NCBI GenBank assembly: GCA_005887995.1
Contig: VBJD01000027.1
Location: 1-52,797, forward strand
Direction of reading: 5' to 3'
DNA length: 52,797 nucleotides
Source: Chloroflexota bacterium
Lineage (GTDB): Bacteria; Chloroflexota; Limnocylindria; P2-11E
Made by a program: the position numbers and the translations under genes. Shown here one piece after another: positions 8,964-17,539 of the stretch. Numbering within the stretch: position 1 is the stretch's first letter; each line of letters begins with the position of its first letter. The notes beneath the pieces were generated by a model, which was not told the origin of the DNA, made no database searches, and saw only the letters and a program-made list of their open reading frames with translations.

Positions 8964-9757
8964 TCGGCCTCCGGCAGGTAACGGCGGACCGCGCGGACAT
9001 TCCGCTCCGGACCGAGCACGGTTCGCTCGACGACGCCGCCGCTCTGCGGCGCATGGACGAATTCACGCTCGGCGGTCGCGATGGCGACGTGTGTCACGCG
9101 CTCATCACCGAAGAAGAGGAGATCACCGGCGCGTGGGGCACCCTCGACCGCGCGACCTTCCATGGCCTGCTGATCAGCGTCACGATCAAGCGCCACCCCA
9201 TTGAGACGGTACACCAGCTGCGTGAAGCCGGAGCAATCAAGCCCGTCTACGGTCGTACCGCCCCAGAGATACGGAACGCCGAGGAAACACTCCGCCGTTC
9301 GCATCAAGTCGCCAGGCCGCGGGAAGCGGTTCGGTAGCTGCGCGATGTCGACCGTGTCACGGAACGCGAGCCATCCGTCGGCGGACACGCGCATCCATTC
9401 ACCCTGCCGTTCCTGGATCGCGAGCGGCGAACCGACGGGAAGACGATCGATGACCGGCGCGCCGTCGGTCGGCGCGCTGCGCACATCCGCAGCGACGACG
9501 CCGACGATGCGCCGCTCGGGCGCGGCGACCTCATCGAGATGCTCGGACCAGATCCAACCGAAGTAATGATCGGGACCTTGCACGAAAAGCCATTCGTCCT
9601 CGCGGCCGAGGATGACGAGGCGCTCGCCGTAGTGCGCTTGATCGACGCGCTCGGACGCGGGATCCGGCTCGGCGTGCAGATCCGCGAACCCGCGGTTCAC
9701 GAGCGCATGCGGCGGCCGCACCATCGCGACCGCTAGACGCGCCGGAGCGGTCTTCAT
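8960..9757 (-). CDS. NlpC/P60 cell-wall peptidase with SH3-like domains
   Basis: Probable peptidoglycan hydrolase of 265 residues, cutting stem-peptide bonds. Two SH3-like wall-binding repeats occupy about residues 20-140. The C-terminal NlpC/P60 domain has the catalytic Cys in GLDCSGF, the His in THVAIA, and a further polar residue in FVHAPQSG. The N-terminus is short and lacks an obvious classical signal peptide, so export is uncertain. Its location in front of an ECF sigma/anti-sigma pair suggests a link between wall remodelling and that regulon, but this is an inference. Confidence 0.88.
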   Translation of the reverse strand: MKTAPARLAVAMVRPPHALVNRGFADLHAEPDPASERVDQAHYGERLVILGREDEWLFVQGPDHYFGWIWSEHLDEVAAPERRIVGVVAADVRSAPTDGAPVIDRLPVGSPLAIQERQGEWMRVSADGWLAFRDTVDIAQLPNRFPRPGDLMRTAECFLGVPYLWGGTTVDGLDCSGFTQLVYRLNGVALDRDADQQAMEGRAVEGAPRAGDLLFFGDERVTHVAIATAEREFVHAPQSGGVVERTVLGPERNVRAVRRYLPEAE

Positions 9758-9863
9758 CTGTCGCGCTCGCTTCGGCCAGCCTTCGGCGGCCTGCAGCTCG
9801 CCGCGCGCTCCGCTGCTGCAGGACTCGCTCCTCGCGGGGGACCCGCTCGTCGCTCGATCTCTT
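9758..9863. repeat. Intergenic GCTCG-rich repeat sequence
   Basis: The 106 bases between gcvPB and the NlpC gene hold no gene. They are built from short GCTCGCTTCGG/CTCGCTCCTCGC motifs and end with CCGCTCGTCGCTCGA followed by a T-rich stretch. The same ending occurs at 22250-22270, after a copy of the GCTCGCTTCGCTCGCTGAAC repeat, and a variant occurs at 20862-20886. Probably a degenerate member of the same dispersed repeat family. Confidence 0.5.
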
Positions 9864-11408
9864 TCATGCGGGCCTGTATCGCAACACGGGTTTGCGCGCT
9901 GCGCCGACCTCGTCGAGGCGACGGAGCGGCGTCTTCGTCGGCGCCTCGTGCACAGCGGCGGGATCCTTCTCGATGCGTTCGGCGATGCGGATCATCGCCG
10001 CCGCGAACGCATCGAGCGTCTCCTTGGGTTCGGTCTCCGTCGGCTCGATCATCAGCGCCTCGGGAACGATGAGTGGGAAGTACACGGTCGGCGAGTGGAA
10101 GCCCTCGTCGAGCAGCGCCTTCGAGATGTCGAGCGCGCTCGAGCCCTGCTTCTTCTGCCTCGCCGCGGTGAGGACGAACTCATGCATGCACGGCCGGTCA
10201 TACGCGACGTCGTACTTGCCACGCAGCAGCGCGAGGAGATAGTTCGCGGCGAGCACCGCGTCGCGCCCGGTCTCGACCAGCCCTTCCTCGCCGAGCGTCT
10301 TCATATAGGTATATGCACGCGCGAGCACGCCGAAGTTCCCGAGGGTCTTGCCGATCTTCCCGATGGAGTCGCCGAGGCGCTCGGGCTCGCGATCCTCGCG
10401 CGCGGTGTCGTAGTGGTAGCTGCCATCGGCCTCCTTCACGATCCACGGCTTCGGCAGGAACGGCCGTAGGTGCGCCTTCACGCAGAGCGGGCCCGCCCCG
10501 GGGCCGCCCGCGCCGTGCGGGGTCGAGAACGTCTTGTGGACGTTGATGTGTACGCAGTCGAAGCCGAGGTCGCCGGGCCGCGCGATGCCGAGGAGCGCGT
10601 TCATGTTCGCGCCGTCGCCGTACACGAGCGCGCCTACCGCGTGCACCGCATCGCACACCTCGCGCACGCGCTCCTCGAAGAGGCCGATCGTGTTCGGGTT
10701 CGTGAGCATGAAGCCCGCGACGTCCGGACCGAGCGCGCTCTTCAGCGCCTCGAGGTCGACGTTGCCACGGGCGTCGCTCTTCACCGTCGTCACTTCGTAG
10801 CCGCACATCGCGGCCGACGCGGGGTTCGTGCCGTGCGCGGAGTCGGGCACGATGATGCGCCGCCGCGTCGCGGCGTCCCCGCGCTTCTGGTGATAGGCCT
10901 TGAACATCAGGAGCGCGGTGAACTCGGACTGCGCGCCGGCCTGGGGCTGCAGCGTCACGAAATCCATGCCTGTGACCTTCAGGAGCAGCTGCTCGAGCTC
11001 GTAGGCGAGCGCGAGCACGCCCTGCGTCGTGCGGTACGACTGGCGCGGGTGCAGGTCCGCGAAGAGCGCGGCCGCACGATCGTTGATCTTCGGGTTGTAC
11101 TTCATCGTGCACGAGCCGAGCGGATACATGCCCGCGTCGACCGAGTAGTTGAGCTGCGCGAGGTGTGTGTAGTGACGGACGACTTGTGGCTCGGTGAGCT
11201 CGGGCAGGCGCAGCGGCGTCTTGCGCGCGAACTTCTCCGGCACGTCGCCGGTCTTCTCCGCGCGCACGTGACGCCCGCTCCGTCCGGGTCGCGCGAGCTC
11301 GAAGAGGAGTGGCTCGAGCGCCGGTCCGTGCGTGTCCGCGCCGGAGTCGGGTATCGTCTGCGACGCTCGCTTCGCTCGCTGAACAGGGGCCCCAGTCACC
11401 GTGGTCAT
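9864..11408 (-). CDS. gcvPB: Glycine dehydrogenase (decarboxylating) subunit 2
   Basis: PLP-bearing half of the split P-protein, 514 residues. Together with GcvPA it decarboxylates glycine and passes aminomethyl to the lipoyl arm of GcvH. The PLP lysine lies in the conserved segment HINVHKTFSTPHGAGGPG; other hallmarks are YPLGSCTMKYNPK, QPQAGAQSEF and DSAHGTNPASA. The start is the ATG at 11408, overlapping the gcvPA stop by 4 bases (ATGA). The first 25 residues are unlike the family: they are encoded by a copy of the dispersed GCTCGCTTCGCTCGCT repeat, and the conserved part begins near LEPLLFELARPGR. Confidence 0.96.
   Translation of the reverse strand: MTTVTGAPVQRAKRASQTIPDSGADTHGPALEPLLFELARPGRSGRHVRAEKTGDVPEKFARKTPLRLPELTEPQVVRHYTHLAQLNYSVDAGMYPLGSCTMKYNPKINDRAAALFADLHPRQSYRTTQGVLALAYELEQLLLKVTGMDFVTLQPQAGAQSEFTALLMFKAYHQKRGDAATRRRIIVPDSAHGTNPASAAMCGYEVTTVKSDARGNVDLEALKSALGPDVAGFMLTNPNTIGLFEERVREVCDAVHAVGALVYGDGANMNALLGIARPGDLGFDCVHINVHKTFSTPHGAGGPGAGPLCVKAHLRPFLPKPWIVKEADGSYHYDTAREDREPERLGDSIGKIGKTLGNFGVLARAYTYMKTLGEEGLVETGRDAVLAANYLLALLRGKYDVAYDRPCMHEFVLTAARQKKQGSSALDISKALLDEGFHSPTVYFPLIVPEALMIEPTETEPKETLDAFAAAMIRIAERIEKDPAAVHEAPTKTPLRRLDEVGAARKPVLRYRPA
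11362..11393. repeat. Dispersed repeat copy inside the 5' end of gcvPB
   Basis: CGCTCGCTTCGCTCGCTGAA followed by CAGGGGCCCC. The same run occurs at 22208-22238 and, with two changes, at 50105-50135. Here it is translated as part of the GcvPB N-terminus, in a different frame from the copy in the 49558-50346 gene. The shared item is therefore the DNA, not a peptide. Confidence 0.75.
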
Positions 11409-12766
11409 CGCGCGGCCACCGTTTGACGCGAGCCGGTGATCTCGGCGACAGCGTCGACGAGCGCATCCGCGTCCGCTTCGGTCGTGAGCTCGGTGCACTG
11501 GATCATGACGTCGTCGCGACCCCGCCGCTTTCCATCGACGTAGTGCGACGCGCTCGCCTCCACCTGGATGCCGCGCTCGAGGAGCGCAAGCCGGAGGTCC
11601 CAGCCACCCATCTCGGTCGCGAGTGTGAAGCGGTCGAAGAACGTCCCGTCGTTCGCGATCCGGCAACCCGGGATCGCCGCGAGCCGCTTCGCGAGGCTGT
11701 GCGCGCGCGCGACGCCTGCCCGCGCGGCCGCGCGAACTCCCTCGGGGCCCAGCAGCGAGAGATAGATCGCGGCGTGAATGGCGGAGAGCGCCTCGTTCGT
11801 GCAGATGTTGCTCGTCGCCTTCTCGCGGCGGATGTGCTGCTCGCGCGTCTGCAGTGTGTTCACGAAGCCGCGTGTCCCGTTCGCGTCCACGGTCTGGCCG
11901 GCGATGCGCCCGGGCATCTGCCGCACGAGCGCCTCGCGGCACGCGAAGATCCCGAGGTGCGGCCCGCCGTAGGACATCGGGATGCCGAGCGGTTGCCCCT
12001 CGCCGACCGCGATGTCCGCGCCGAGCGCGCCGGGCGGCTCGAGGAGCGCACACGCGTGCGGCTCAGTGACCTGCACGAGCAGCGCGCCTGCTGCATGTGC
12101 CGCGTCGGCGATCGGCCTCACGTCGACCAGCGACCCGAACGCATCGGGATGCTGAACGACGAGGCAGGCCGCGCCGTCCGCGTTACCCGCGAGATCCGCC
12201 GTTGGCACCTCGACGATGTCGAGCTCGGCGCCTCGTGCGTACGTGCGCACCGTGCGCCGGTACGTGAAGTCGACCTCGGTCGCGAGGACGACCTTCTTCC
12301 GTCCGCTGCTGAGGCGCACTGCCATGAGCGCGGCCTCGGCGGTCGCGGACGAGCCGTCGTACATGGAGGAGTTCACGACGTCCATCGCGAGGAGCTCCGC
12401 CATCAGCGACTGGTACTCGAAGACCGCCTGTAGCGTGCCCTGGCTCACCTCGGGCTGGTACGGCGTGTACGCGGTGAGGAACTCGCCGCGCAGCGCGAGC
12501 ACCGGGACCGCCGCTGGGATGTAGCGGCGCTGGATCGCGCCGCCGATGAAGAACGGGCCCGACCCGGCGGTCTTGTTCATCGCGGCGAGCTTTTCGAGGT
12601 GCGCCTGCACCTCCTGCTCGCTCATGCCCGGGCCGACGCCGAGCTGCTTGACGCGCGCGTCCTTCGGGATCGCGGTCAGGAGGTCGTCGACGCTTCGCAC
12701 GCCGATGCGATCGAGCATCGCGGCGCGGTCGGCATCGGTGTGCGGCGAGTACGGGTTGTCGGCCAC
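11405..12766 (-). CDS. gcvPA: Glycine dehydrogenase (decarboxylating) subunit 1
   Basis: N-terminal half of the split P-protein, 453 residues. It forms the heterodimeric glycine decarboxylase with GcvPB. Typical segments are YTPYQPEVSQGTLQAVFEYQ, NSSMYDGSSATAEAALMA and the REQHIRREKATSNICTNEAL region. Length matches the family (about 440-450). The gene starts 1 base after the gcvH stop and overlaps gcvPB by 4 bases, so the three are translated as a unit. Confidence 0.96.
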   Translation of the reverse strand: MADNPYSPHTDADRAAMLDRIGVRSVDDLLTAIPKDARVKQLGVGPGMSEQEVQAHLEKLAAMNKTAGSGPFFIGGAIQRRYIPAAVPVLALRGEFLTAYTPYQPEVSQGTLQAVFEYQSLMAELLAMDVVNSSMYDGSSATAEAALMAVRLSSGRKKVVLATEVDFTYRRTVRTYARGAELDIVEVPTADLAGNADGAACLVVQHPDAFGSLVDVRPIADAAHAAGALLVQVTEPHACALLEPPGALGADIAVGEGQPLGIPMSYGGPHLGIFACREALVRQMPGRIAGQTVDANGTRGFVNTLQTREQHIRREKATSNICTNEALSAIHAAIYLSLLGPEGVRAAARAGVARAHSLAKRLAAIPGCRIANDGTFFDRFTLATEMGGWDLRLALLERGIQVEASASHYVDGKRRGRDDVMIQCTELTTEADADALVDAVAEITGSRQTVAAR

Positions 12767-12767
12767 G

Positions 12768-13169
12768 CTAGGACCCGCCTGAGCCGGCCGTCTCGCCGAT
12801 GTGGGCGCGGTAGTCGTCCGCGGAGAGGAGCTTCTGCAGCTCGCCCTTGTCGGCGAGCTTCACCTTGAGCATCCAGCCTTCCTCGTAGGGCTTCTGGTTC
12901 ACGAGCTCCGGCTTCTCGATGACCTTCATGTTCCGCTCGATGACCTCGCCGGAGATCGGACTGTAGATATCGGACGCGGCCTTCACCGACTCGACGACGC
13001 CGAGACTCGAGAACTGCCGGACCGTCGCGCCCTTCTCCGGAAGCTCGACGAAGACGACGTCACCGAGCTGTTCCTGGGCGAACGCGGTGATGCCGATCGT
13101 CGCGGTGTCGCCTTCGAGGCGCACCCACTCGTGCTCTTTGGAGTAGCGCAGGTCCTGCGGAACGGTCAC
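12768..13169 (-). CDS. gcvH: Glycine cleavage system H protein
   Basis: Small lipoyl carrier, 133 residues, that shuttles the aminomethyl group from the P-protein to the T-protein and its reduced lipoate to the L-protein. The lipoylated lysine is Lys63 in ESVKAASD. The N-terminal RYSKEHEWVR is diagnostic. The start is a GTG with GAGGAG 6 bases upstream. The L-protein (lpd) is not in the window. Confidence 0.96.
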   Translation of the reverse strand: MTVPQDLRYSKEHEWVRLEGDTATIGITAFAQEQLGDVVFVELPEKGATVRQFSSLGVVESVKAASDIYSPISGEVIERNMKVIEKPELVNQKPYEEGWMLKVKLADKGELQKLLSADDYRAHIGETAGSGGS

Positions 13170-13190
13170 TTCTCACTCCTCTTGTACGAC

Positions 13191-13224
13191 GCGGTCGCTT
13201 CGCGACCGCCCTGTACGTGCAGGG
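13191..13224. promoter_or_regulatory. Hairpins in the gcvT-gcvH gap
   Basis: A perfect 8-base stem GCGGTCGC/GCGACCGC at 13191-13198 and 13202-13209 with a TTC loop, directly joined by CCCTG/CAGGG at 13209-13213 and 13220-13224. It fills the only sizeable gap inside the gcv operon, between the gcvT stop and the gcvH ribosome site. It could tune the ratio of GcvH to GcvT or protect mRNA ends. No T-tract is seen. Confidence 0.5.
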
Positions 13225-14325
13225 TCATTTCTTGACCCTGCTGTAAAAGGGCGTCTTCACTACCGTAGCGGGAACATCCTTTTCCCGGATGCGCACGGCG
13301 AGCGCGGTCCCCACCTTGGCTAACGCTACCGGGACGTAGGCAAGGGCGATGTTCTTCTCCACGGTCGGTCCGTAGGTCCCGCTCGTCACGATGCCGACCT
13401 CCCGGCCGCCGCTCGTGACCGGATAGCCGTGGCGTGCGACGCCGCCCTCGACCACGAGGCCGGCGATCCGACGGCTCGGCCCGTCTTCCTTCGCCTTCGC
13501 GACGACGTCGCGGCCGAGGAACTCCTTATCGAGCTTGCAGGTCCATGCGAGGCCGGCCTCGATCGGATTCGTCGTCTCGTCGATCTCGTTCCCGTAGAGC
13601 GAGAAGCGCGACTCCAGGCGCAGCGTGTCGCGCGCCCCGAGTCCGATGGGCAGCATGCCATCGGCTGTGCCCGCGTCGAGGAGCGCGTCCCAGACGGCTG
13701 ACGCGAACTCGTTGCGCAGGAACACCTCGAACCCGTCCTCGCCCGTGTACCCGGTGCGCGCGATCGTCGCGGTCTTGCCGGCGACCTTCGTCTCGGCGAC
13801 GCCGAACGGCATCACGTCATCGACGTTCATGTCCGCCACACGCGACAGGATCCGCGCGGCCCGGGGACCTTGCGGCGCGATGAGCGCCGTCATCGCCGAG
13901 CCATCGAAGAAGCGAACATCGCTCGGAAGATGGCGACGCACGTGCGCCGCGTCCTTGTCGATGTTCGCCGCGTTCACGACGACCATGTACCGCTGCGGCG
14001 CCAGGCGATACACGATGACGTCGTCGACGATCGTGCCGCGCTCGTTCGTCAGCAGGCCGTAGCGCGCCTGCCCGCTTTCGAGTCCCGCGATATCGCTCGA
14101 CACGAGCCGATCGAGCGCCGGGCCCGCGCCGGCGCCCTCGAGATAGAACTCGCCCATGTGCGAGAGATCGAAGAGGCCGGCCGCGTTGCGCACGGCGCGG
14201 TGCTCCGCGACGATGCCCGAGTACTGGATCGGCATCTCCCACCCCGCGAACGGCACCAATTTCGCGCCGAGCTCGCGGTGCTTCTCGAAGAGTGGGGTCC
14301 GCTTGAGCGCGGCCTCGGTGGTCAT
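13225..14325 (-). CDS. gcvT: Aminomethyltransferase (glycine cleavage T protein)
   Basis: Transfers the methylene group from aminomethyl-GcvH to tetrahydrofolate, releasing ammonia; 366 residues, normal for the family. Conserved stretches include KLVPFAGWEMPIQYSG, GLFDLSHMGEF, ARTGYTGEDGFEVF and the GLGARDTLRLESRFSLYGNEID region that lines the folate site. The ATG start overlaps the Nudix stop by 4 bases (ATGA). No glycine riboswitch was recognised upstream of the operon. Confidence 0.97.
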   Translation of the reverse strand: MTTEAALKRTPLFEKHRELGAKLVPFAGWEMPIQYSGIVAEHRAVRNAAGLFDLSHMGEFYLEGAGAGPALDRLVSSDIAGLESGQARYGLLTNERGTIVDDVIVYRLAPQRYMVVVNAANIDKDAAHVRRHLPSDVRFFDGSAMTALIAPQGPRAARILSRVADMNVDDVMPFGVAETKVAGKTATIARTGYTGEDGFEVFLRNEFASAVWDALLDAGTADGMLPIGLGARDTLRLESRFSLYGNEIDETTNPIEAGLAWTCKLDKEFLGRDVVAKAKEDGPSRRIAGLVVEGGVARHGYPVTSGGREVGIVTSGTYGPTVEKNIALAYVPVALAKVGTALAVRIREKDVPATVVKTPFYSRVKK

Positions 14326-14771
14326 GGGGCGCGCGCCACCTCGAGGGCACGGTCGAGGATCTCGCGGTACGTGTCGTAGCTGAGGAGCCGGCGCGCCTCG
14401 TCGACCCGGACCCAGCGCACGTGGTCGTACTCGTGATCGTGCTGCGACACGTCTCCGCCGCGCGCACGCATGAGGAAGAAGTGCACGAACTTGTGCACGC
14501 GCTCGCCGGGCACGGCGAACCAGTAATCGATCACGCCGATCGGCGCGACGATCTCGATCTCGAGCCCGGTCTCCTCGCGGACCTCGCGCGCCGCCGTCTC
14601 CTCGATGGTCTCACCGCGGTCAGGCGTGCCCTTGGGAAACACCCACGTCCGATCGCTCTCGCGTCCCGCGACCACGACCTCGAGCGAGTCACCACTTCCT
14701 CGCACGACGACTCCTCCCGCTGCACTTGCGTCGCGGACGCGCGCTGGCCGCCGAGCGCGTGTCGTCGGCAT
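14322..14771 (-). CDS. Nudix hydrolase
   Basis: Hydrolase of 149 residues for a nucleoside diphosphate linked to another group. The Nudix box is intact: a Gly in KGTPDRGE and the helix TAAREVREETGLEI supply the metal-binding Glu residues. The segment TWVFPKG just before it resembles diadenosine polyphosphate (MutT/Ap4A) hydrolases. The substrate cannot be deduced. It is the first gene of the gcv operon and overlaps gcvT by 4 bases. Confidence 0.9.
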   Translation of the reverse strand: MPTTRARRPARVRDASAAGGVVVRGSGDSLEVVVAGRESDRTWVFPKGTPDRGETIEETAAREVREETGLEIEIVAPIGVIDYWFAVPGERVHKFVHFFLMRARGGDVSQHDHEYDHVRWVRVDEARRLLSYDTYREILDRALEVARAP

Positions 14772-14844
14772 GTGAGCCTCCCCGTCAGTTGCGACGACTG
14801 TAGGACAAGAGCGCGCCGCGACCCGCCGGCGCGCGAAGCGGAAC

Positions 14845-14984
14845 TCCGCGACGAGCGTTTGCGCCCAGCCGGCCCGTGCTGCCGTCGTACGGCTCGGCTT
14901 CGCCTTCGCCGGCTGCTTGGCGTGTGGCCTTCGGCCACGCCGCAGTAGCCAACAGCGAGGAGCGGAGTGCCGCTGAGAAGCGCC
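14845..14984 (-). repeat. Dispersed element, copy A (inverted copy at 45774-45904)
   Basis: Read on the minus strand from 14984, it matches the plus strand from 45774 over about 130 bases, with one substitution and one 9-base insertion in this copy; weaker similarity continues to 14829. The core contains the hairpin GTGGCC-GAA-GGCCAC. It lies between the 3' end of the HD-domain gene and the 5' side of the Nudix gene. Codon-like structure, start and stop are absent, so it does not look like a gene. The rest of 14772-15003 holds nothing else recognised. Confidence 0.9.
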
Positions 14985-15003
14985 CTGGCGGTCGCGTCGC
15001 GCT

Positions 15004-15780
15004 CTAAAGCAGGCGCGTTGTGTTGATGACGAGGGCGAAGTTGCAGTGCAGGAACTCGGCGGCGCGGCGCGACAGCATCATGCGCGGGAGGAAGATCTCG
15101 AAGTACTCCATGATCGGCGCGACCTCGGTGTCAACGGAGAGCTCGAGCGTGATCAGCTTTTCCTTCCGGCTGACTTTGATCTCCGAGGCGGTCGCCGCGT
15201 AGTTCACTCGGTCGTGGATGTCGAACGCGGTCGTCTTGGGGTTGCGCACGCGACTGCGGTGCACGTCGCTCTTGTCGGCGATGATCACCGCCGCGGATAC
15301 CGCGCTCACCGGCAGGCCGCCCTCGGCCTCCTCGTGGTTCGCGATCGCACCCATGATCACCGCGATCTCCTCGATGTCGAACCCGAGGTCCTCGAGGATG
15401 TCCTTCGCGATGATCGCCCCCGTTTGCCCGTGCTTCTCGCGGGTGACGACGTTGCCGATGTCGTGGAGGTACGCGGCGACGGCGGCGACCTCGCAGCGGC
15501 GCGGCTCGTGGCCGAGCGATTTCAGGATGAATCGCGCCCCATCGGCAGCGGTGTTCGCGTGGCGCTCGCCGTGCTCGGTGTAACCGATCGCGCCAGTCTG
15601 GGCATTCGCTGAACGGATGAACGTACGCACACGCGTGTCCGCCTTCACGAGATCGAGCGTCGGTCCCTGACGCTTCGCCTCGGCAAGCGTCTTCGTCTTC
15701 GTCTCGGTGCGATGGACCTTCTTGAGCTCGTCGGGACGACCGGTGTCGTCGCGTCGCGGGGACGGCGCTGCCTCAGCCAT
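15004..15780 (-). CDS. HD-domain phosphohydrolase-like protein
   Basis: Protein of 258 residues. An HD-type metal site is visible: a His in TEHGERHANTAA, the HD doublet in AAYLHDIGNV, and NHEEAEGGLP with further His/Glu. About 50 charged residues precede the domain, and a beta-rich domain of about 80 residues follows it. The arrangement matches HD proteins of unknown substrate rather than RelA/SpoT or dGTPase. The start is the ATG at 15780; the frame is open farther upstream, but those codons look unlike coding sequence. No clear ribosome site is seen. Confidence 0.85.
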   Translation of the reverse strand: MAEAAPSPRRDDTGRPDELKKVHRTETKTKTLAEAKRQGPTLDLVKADTRVRTFIRSANAQTGAIGYTEHGERHANTAADGARFILKSLGHEPRRCEVAAVAAYLHDIGNVVTREKHGQTGAIIAKDILEDLGFDIEEIAVIMGAIANHEEAEGGLPVSAVSAAVIIADKSDVHRSRVRNPKTTAFDIHDRVNYAATASEIKVSRKEKLITLELSVDTEVAPIMEYFEIFLPRMMLSRRAAEFLHCNFALVINTTRLL

Positions 15781-15974
15781 CGACGCAACTCTAGGAGATA
15801 GCACCAAGGCAATTGCGTTGCGCAGACACCTCGCGCGCGAGGCGACCGCACGCACACTTCGCGCAGACGAGGACGTGGGAGCTGGCCCTTGATGGTCGGA
15901 CGCAGGGTCGAAGCGCGTTGCGGCTACTGGTCCGGCCAGCGAATCGACCGAGCAGATCTTCCAGGCGACACCGC

Positions 15975-17522
15975 TCAGCCCTCGGTGCGCAGCTCCTCGA
16001 GGTCGAGGTCGCGCTCGATGCGACGGAGGACCTCGTCGTCGATGACGCCGCGCTCGTGGAGATCGAACGCGGCGCGGCGTTCCGCTTCGATCGCCTCGCG
16101 GCGGATCTGCGTGTGCTCGAGCAGCTCCGTCTCGGCGGCTCCCGGCTCGGCGTTGTCGTGAAGGTCGGCGTGGCTGGTGCGGTGCTGGTACTGGGAGCGC
16201 AACGTGTCGATGAGCGGCACGTGCCCGGGCCGCTCGGTCGCGAGCTCATCGAGCCGGGCGAGCGCAGCCTCGGCGGTGAGGACGCGCGCGTGTGATTCCG
16301 CGTGACCGACGTCGCCATCAGCTGCGACGCCGAGCATGCGGATCATCGCCGGCAGCGTGAGCCCTTGACCGACGAGGGTCGCGAGGATCACGACGAACGT
16401 GACGAACAGGATGAGGTCGCGCTGCGGGAAGGACTCCGGCAGCGCGAGCGCGGCCGCGAGCGAGACGACGCCTCGGAGTCCGGACCATGCGACGACCGTG
16501 ACCGCCTGCCACGGCGGGTTCGGATCGCTCCGACCGATGGCCGGAATGAGGCGCGGACCGTACGTGAACGGGAACACCCACACGAAGCGCCCGAACACGA
16601 CCGCAGCCACGATCGCGACCGTCGCGGTGATCGTGTCCCCACCGAGGTGCACGTTACGCACGACTTCCGGCAGCTGCAGGCCGAGGAGCGCGAACACGAT
16701 CCCGTTGAGGAGGAAGAGCCAGATCTGCCAAACGCCCGCGCCTACGACGCGCGCGTCAGAGCTCGCGTGACGCATCGCGTGACGTGACCACACGCCCGCG
16801 ACCACAGTGGCGAGCACGCCGGACACACCGATCGACTCGGCGGGGAGGTACGCGGCGTACGGCGCGACGAGACCGATGGCCGTGAAGATCGCCACGTCCG
16901 CAACGTTCTCGGCGACCTTGTCGATGAGCCATCCGATGGCCATACCGACGAAGACGCCGCCGGCGAGAGCCCACACGAACGCGAGCGACGCGTCGAGAAG
17001 CGAAAAGACTCCAGCGGCGACAGCCGCGACCGCAAACCGATAGATCACGAGTGCGGTCGCGTCGTTCACGAGGCTCTCGCCCTCGAGGATCGTGACGATG
17101 CGGCGTGGCACGCCGAGCCGCTGGAAGATCGTCGTCGCGGCGACGGCGTCCGGCGGTGACACGATGCCGCCGAGCGCGAACGCGCCGGCCCATCCAAGGC
17201 CGGGAACGAGGGCGTGCGCGACGAGCGCCACCAGCGTCGCGGTGAAGAGCACGAGGCCGACCGCGAGCAACACGATCGGCCGGAGGTTCGCCTTGAACTC
17301 GCGAAGCGACGTGAAGTAGCCGCCGGCGAAGAGCAGCGGCGGCAAGAAGCCGAAGAACACGAGCTCCGGCGCGAGCGTGACTTGCGGGATCCCGGGCGCG
17401 AAGGTCAGGGCAAGGCCGCCGACCACCATCACGATCGGCGTCGACGCGCCGAGTCGCCGCGAGATCGCGGTGAGGACGATGACGATCGCGATGAGCAGGA
17501 GCGCGAGCTGGATCTGACTCAC
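15975..17522 (-). CDS. Na+/H+ antiporter, CPA1/NhaP type
   Basis: Membrane exchanger of 515 residues that probably expels Na+ or K+ in exchange for protons. About 12 membrane helices cover residues 1-400. The ion-site motifs are present: SPPDAVA, the GESLVNDATALV helix and GLRGVVSLAAALALP. A cytoplasmic tail of about 110 residues, rich in Glu and Arg, follows. The GTG start at 17522 (SQIQLALLL) is preferred because the longer open frame overlaps the upstream gene. The 194 bases before the HD gene (15781-15974) show nothing recognisable. Confidence 0.9.
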   Translation of the reverse strand: MSQIQLALLLIAIVIVLTAISRRLGASTPIVMVVGGLALTFAPGIPQVTLAPELVFFGFLPPLLFAGGYFTSLREFKANLRPIVLLAVGLVLFTATLVALVAHALVPGLGWAGAFALGGIVSPPDAVAATTIFQRLGVPRRIVTILEGESLVNDATALVIYRFAVAAVAAGVFSLLDASLAFVWALAGGVFVGMAIGWLIDKVAENVADVAIFTAIGLVAPYAAYLPAESIGVSGVLATVVAGVWSRHAMRHASSDARVVGAGVWQIWLFLLNGIVFALLGLQLPEVVRNVHLGGDTITATVAIVAAVVFGRFVWVFPFTYGPRLIPAIGRSDPNPPWQAVTVVAWSGLRGVVSLAAALALPESFPQRDLILFVTFVVILATLVGQGLTLPAMIRMLGVAADGDVGHAESHARVLTAEAALARLDELATERPGHVPLIDTLRSQYQHRTSHADLHDNAEPGAAETELLEHTQIRREAIEAERRAAFDLHERGVIDDEVLRRIERDLDLEELRTEG

Positions 17523-17539
17523 GGACGCGAGGGTACGAC

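Noticed and set aside
14531..14938. Arg-rich minus-strand frame spanning copy A, and its counterpart at 45742-46041
   Set aside because: The similar peptides arise from the shared repeat DNA. The frames overlap real genes (Nudix, DoxX-like) and have no ribosome site or family.
14772..15003. Glycine riboswitch upstream of the gcv operon
   Set aside because: Looked for because gcvT leads the operon; the region is mostly the dispersed element and no tandem aptamer core was recognised.
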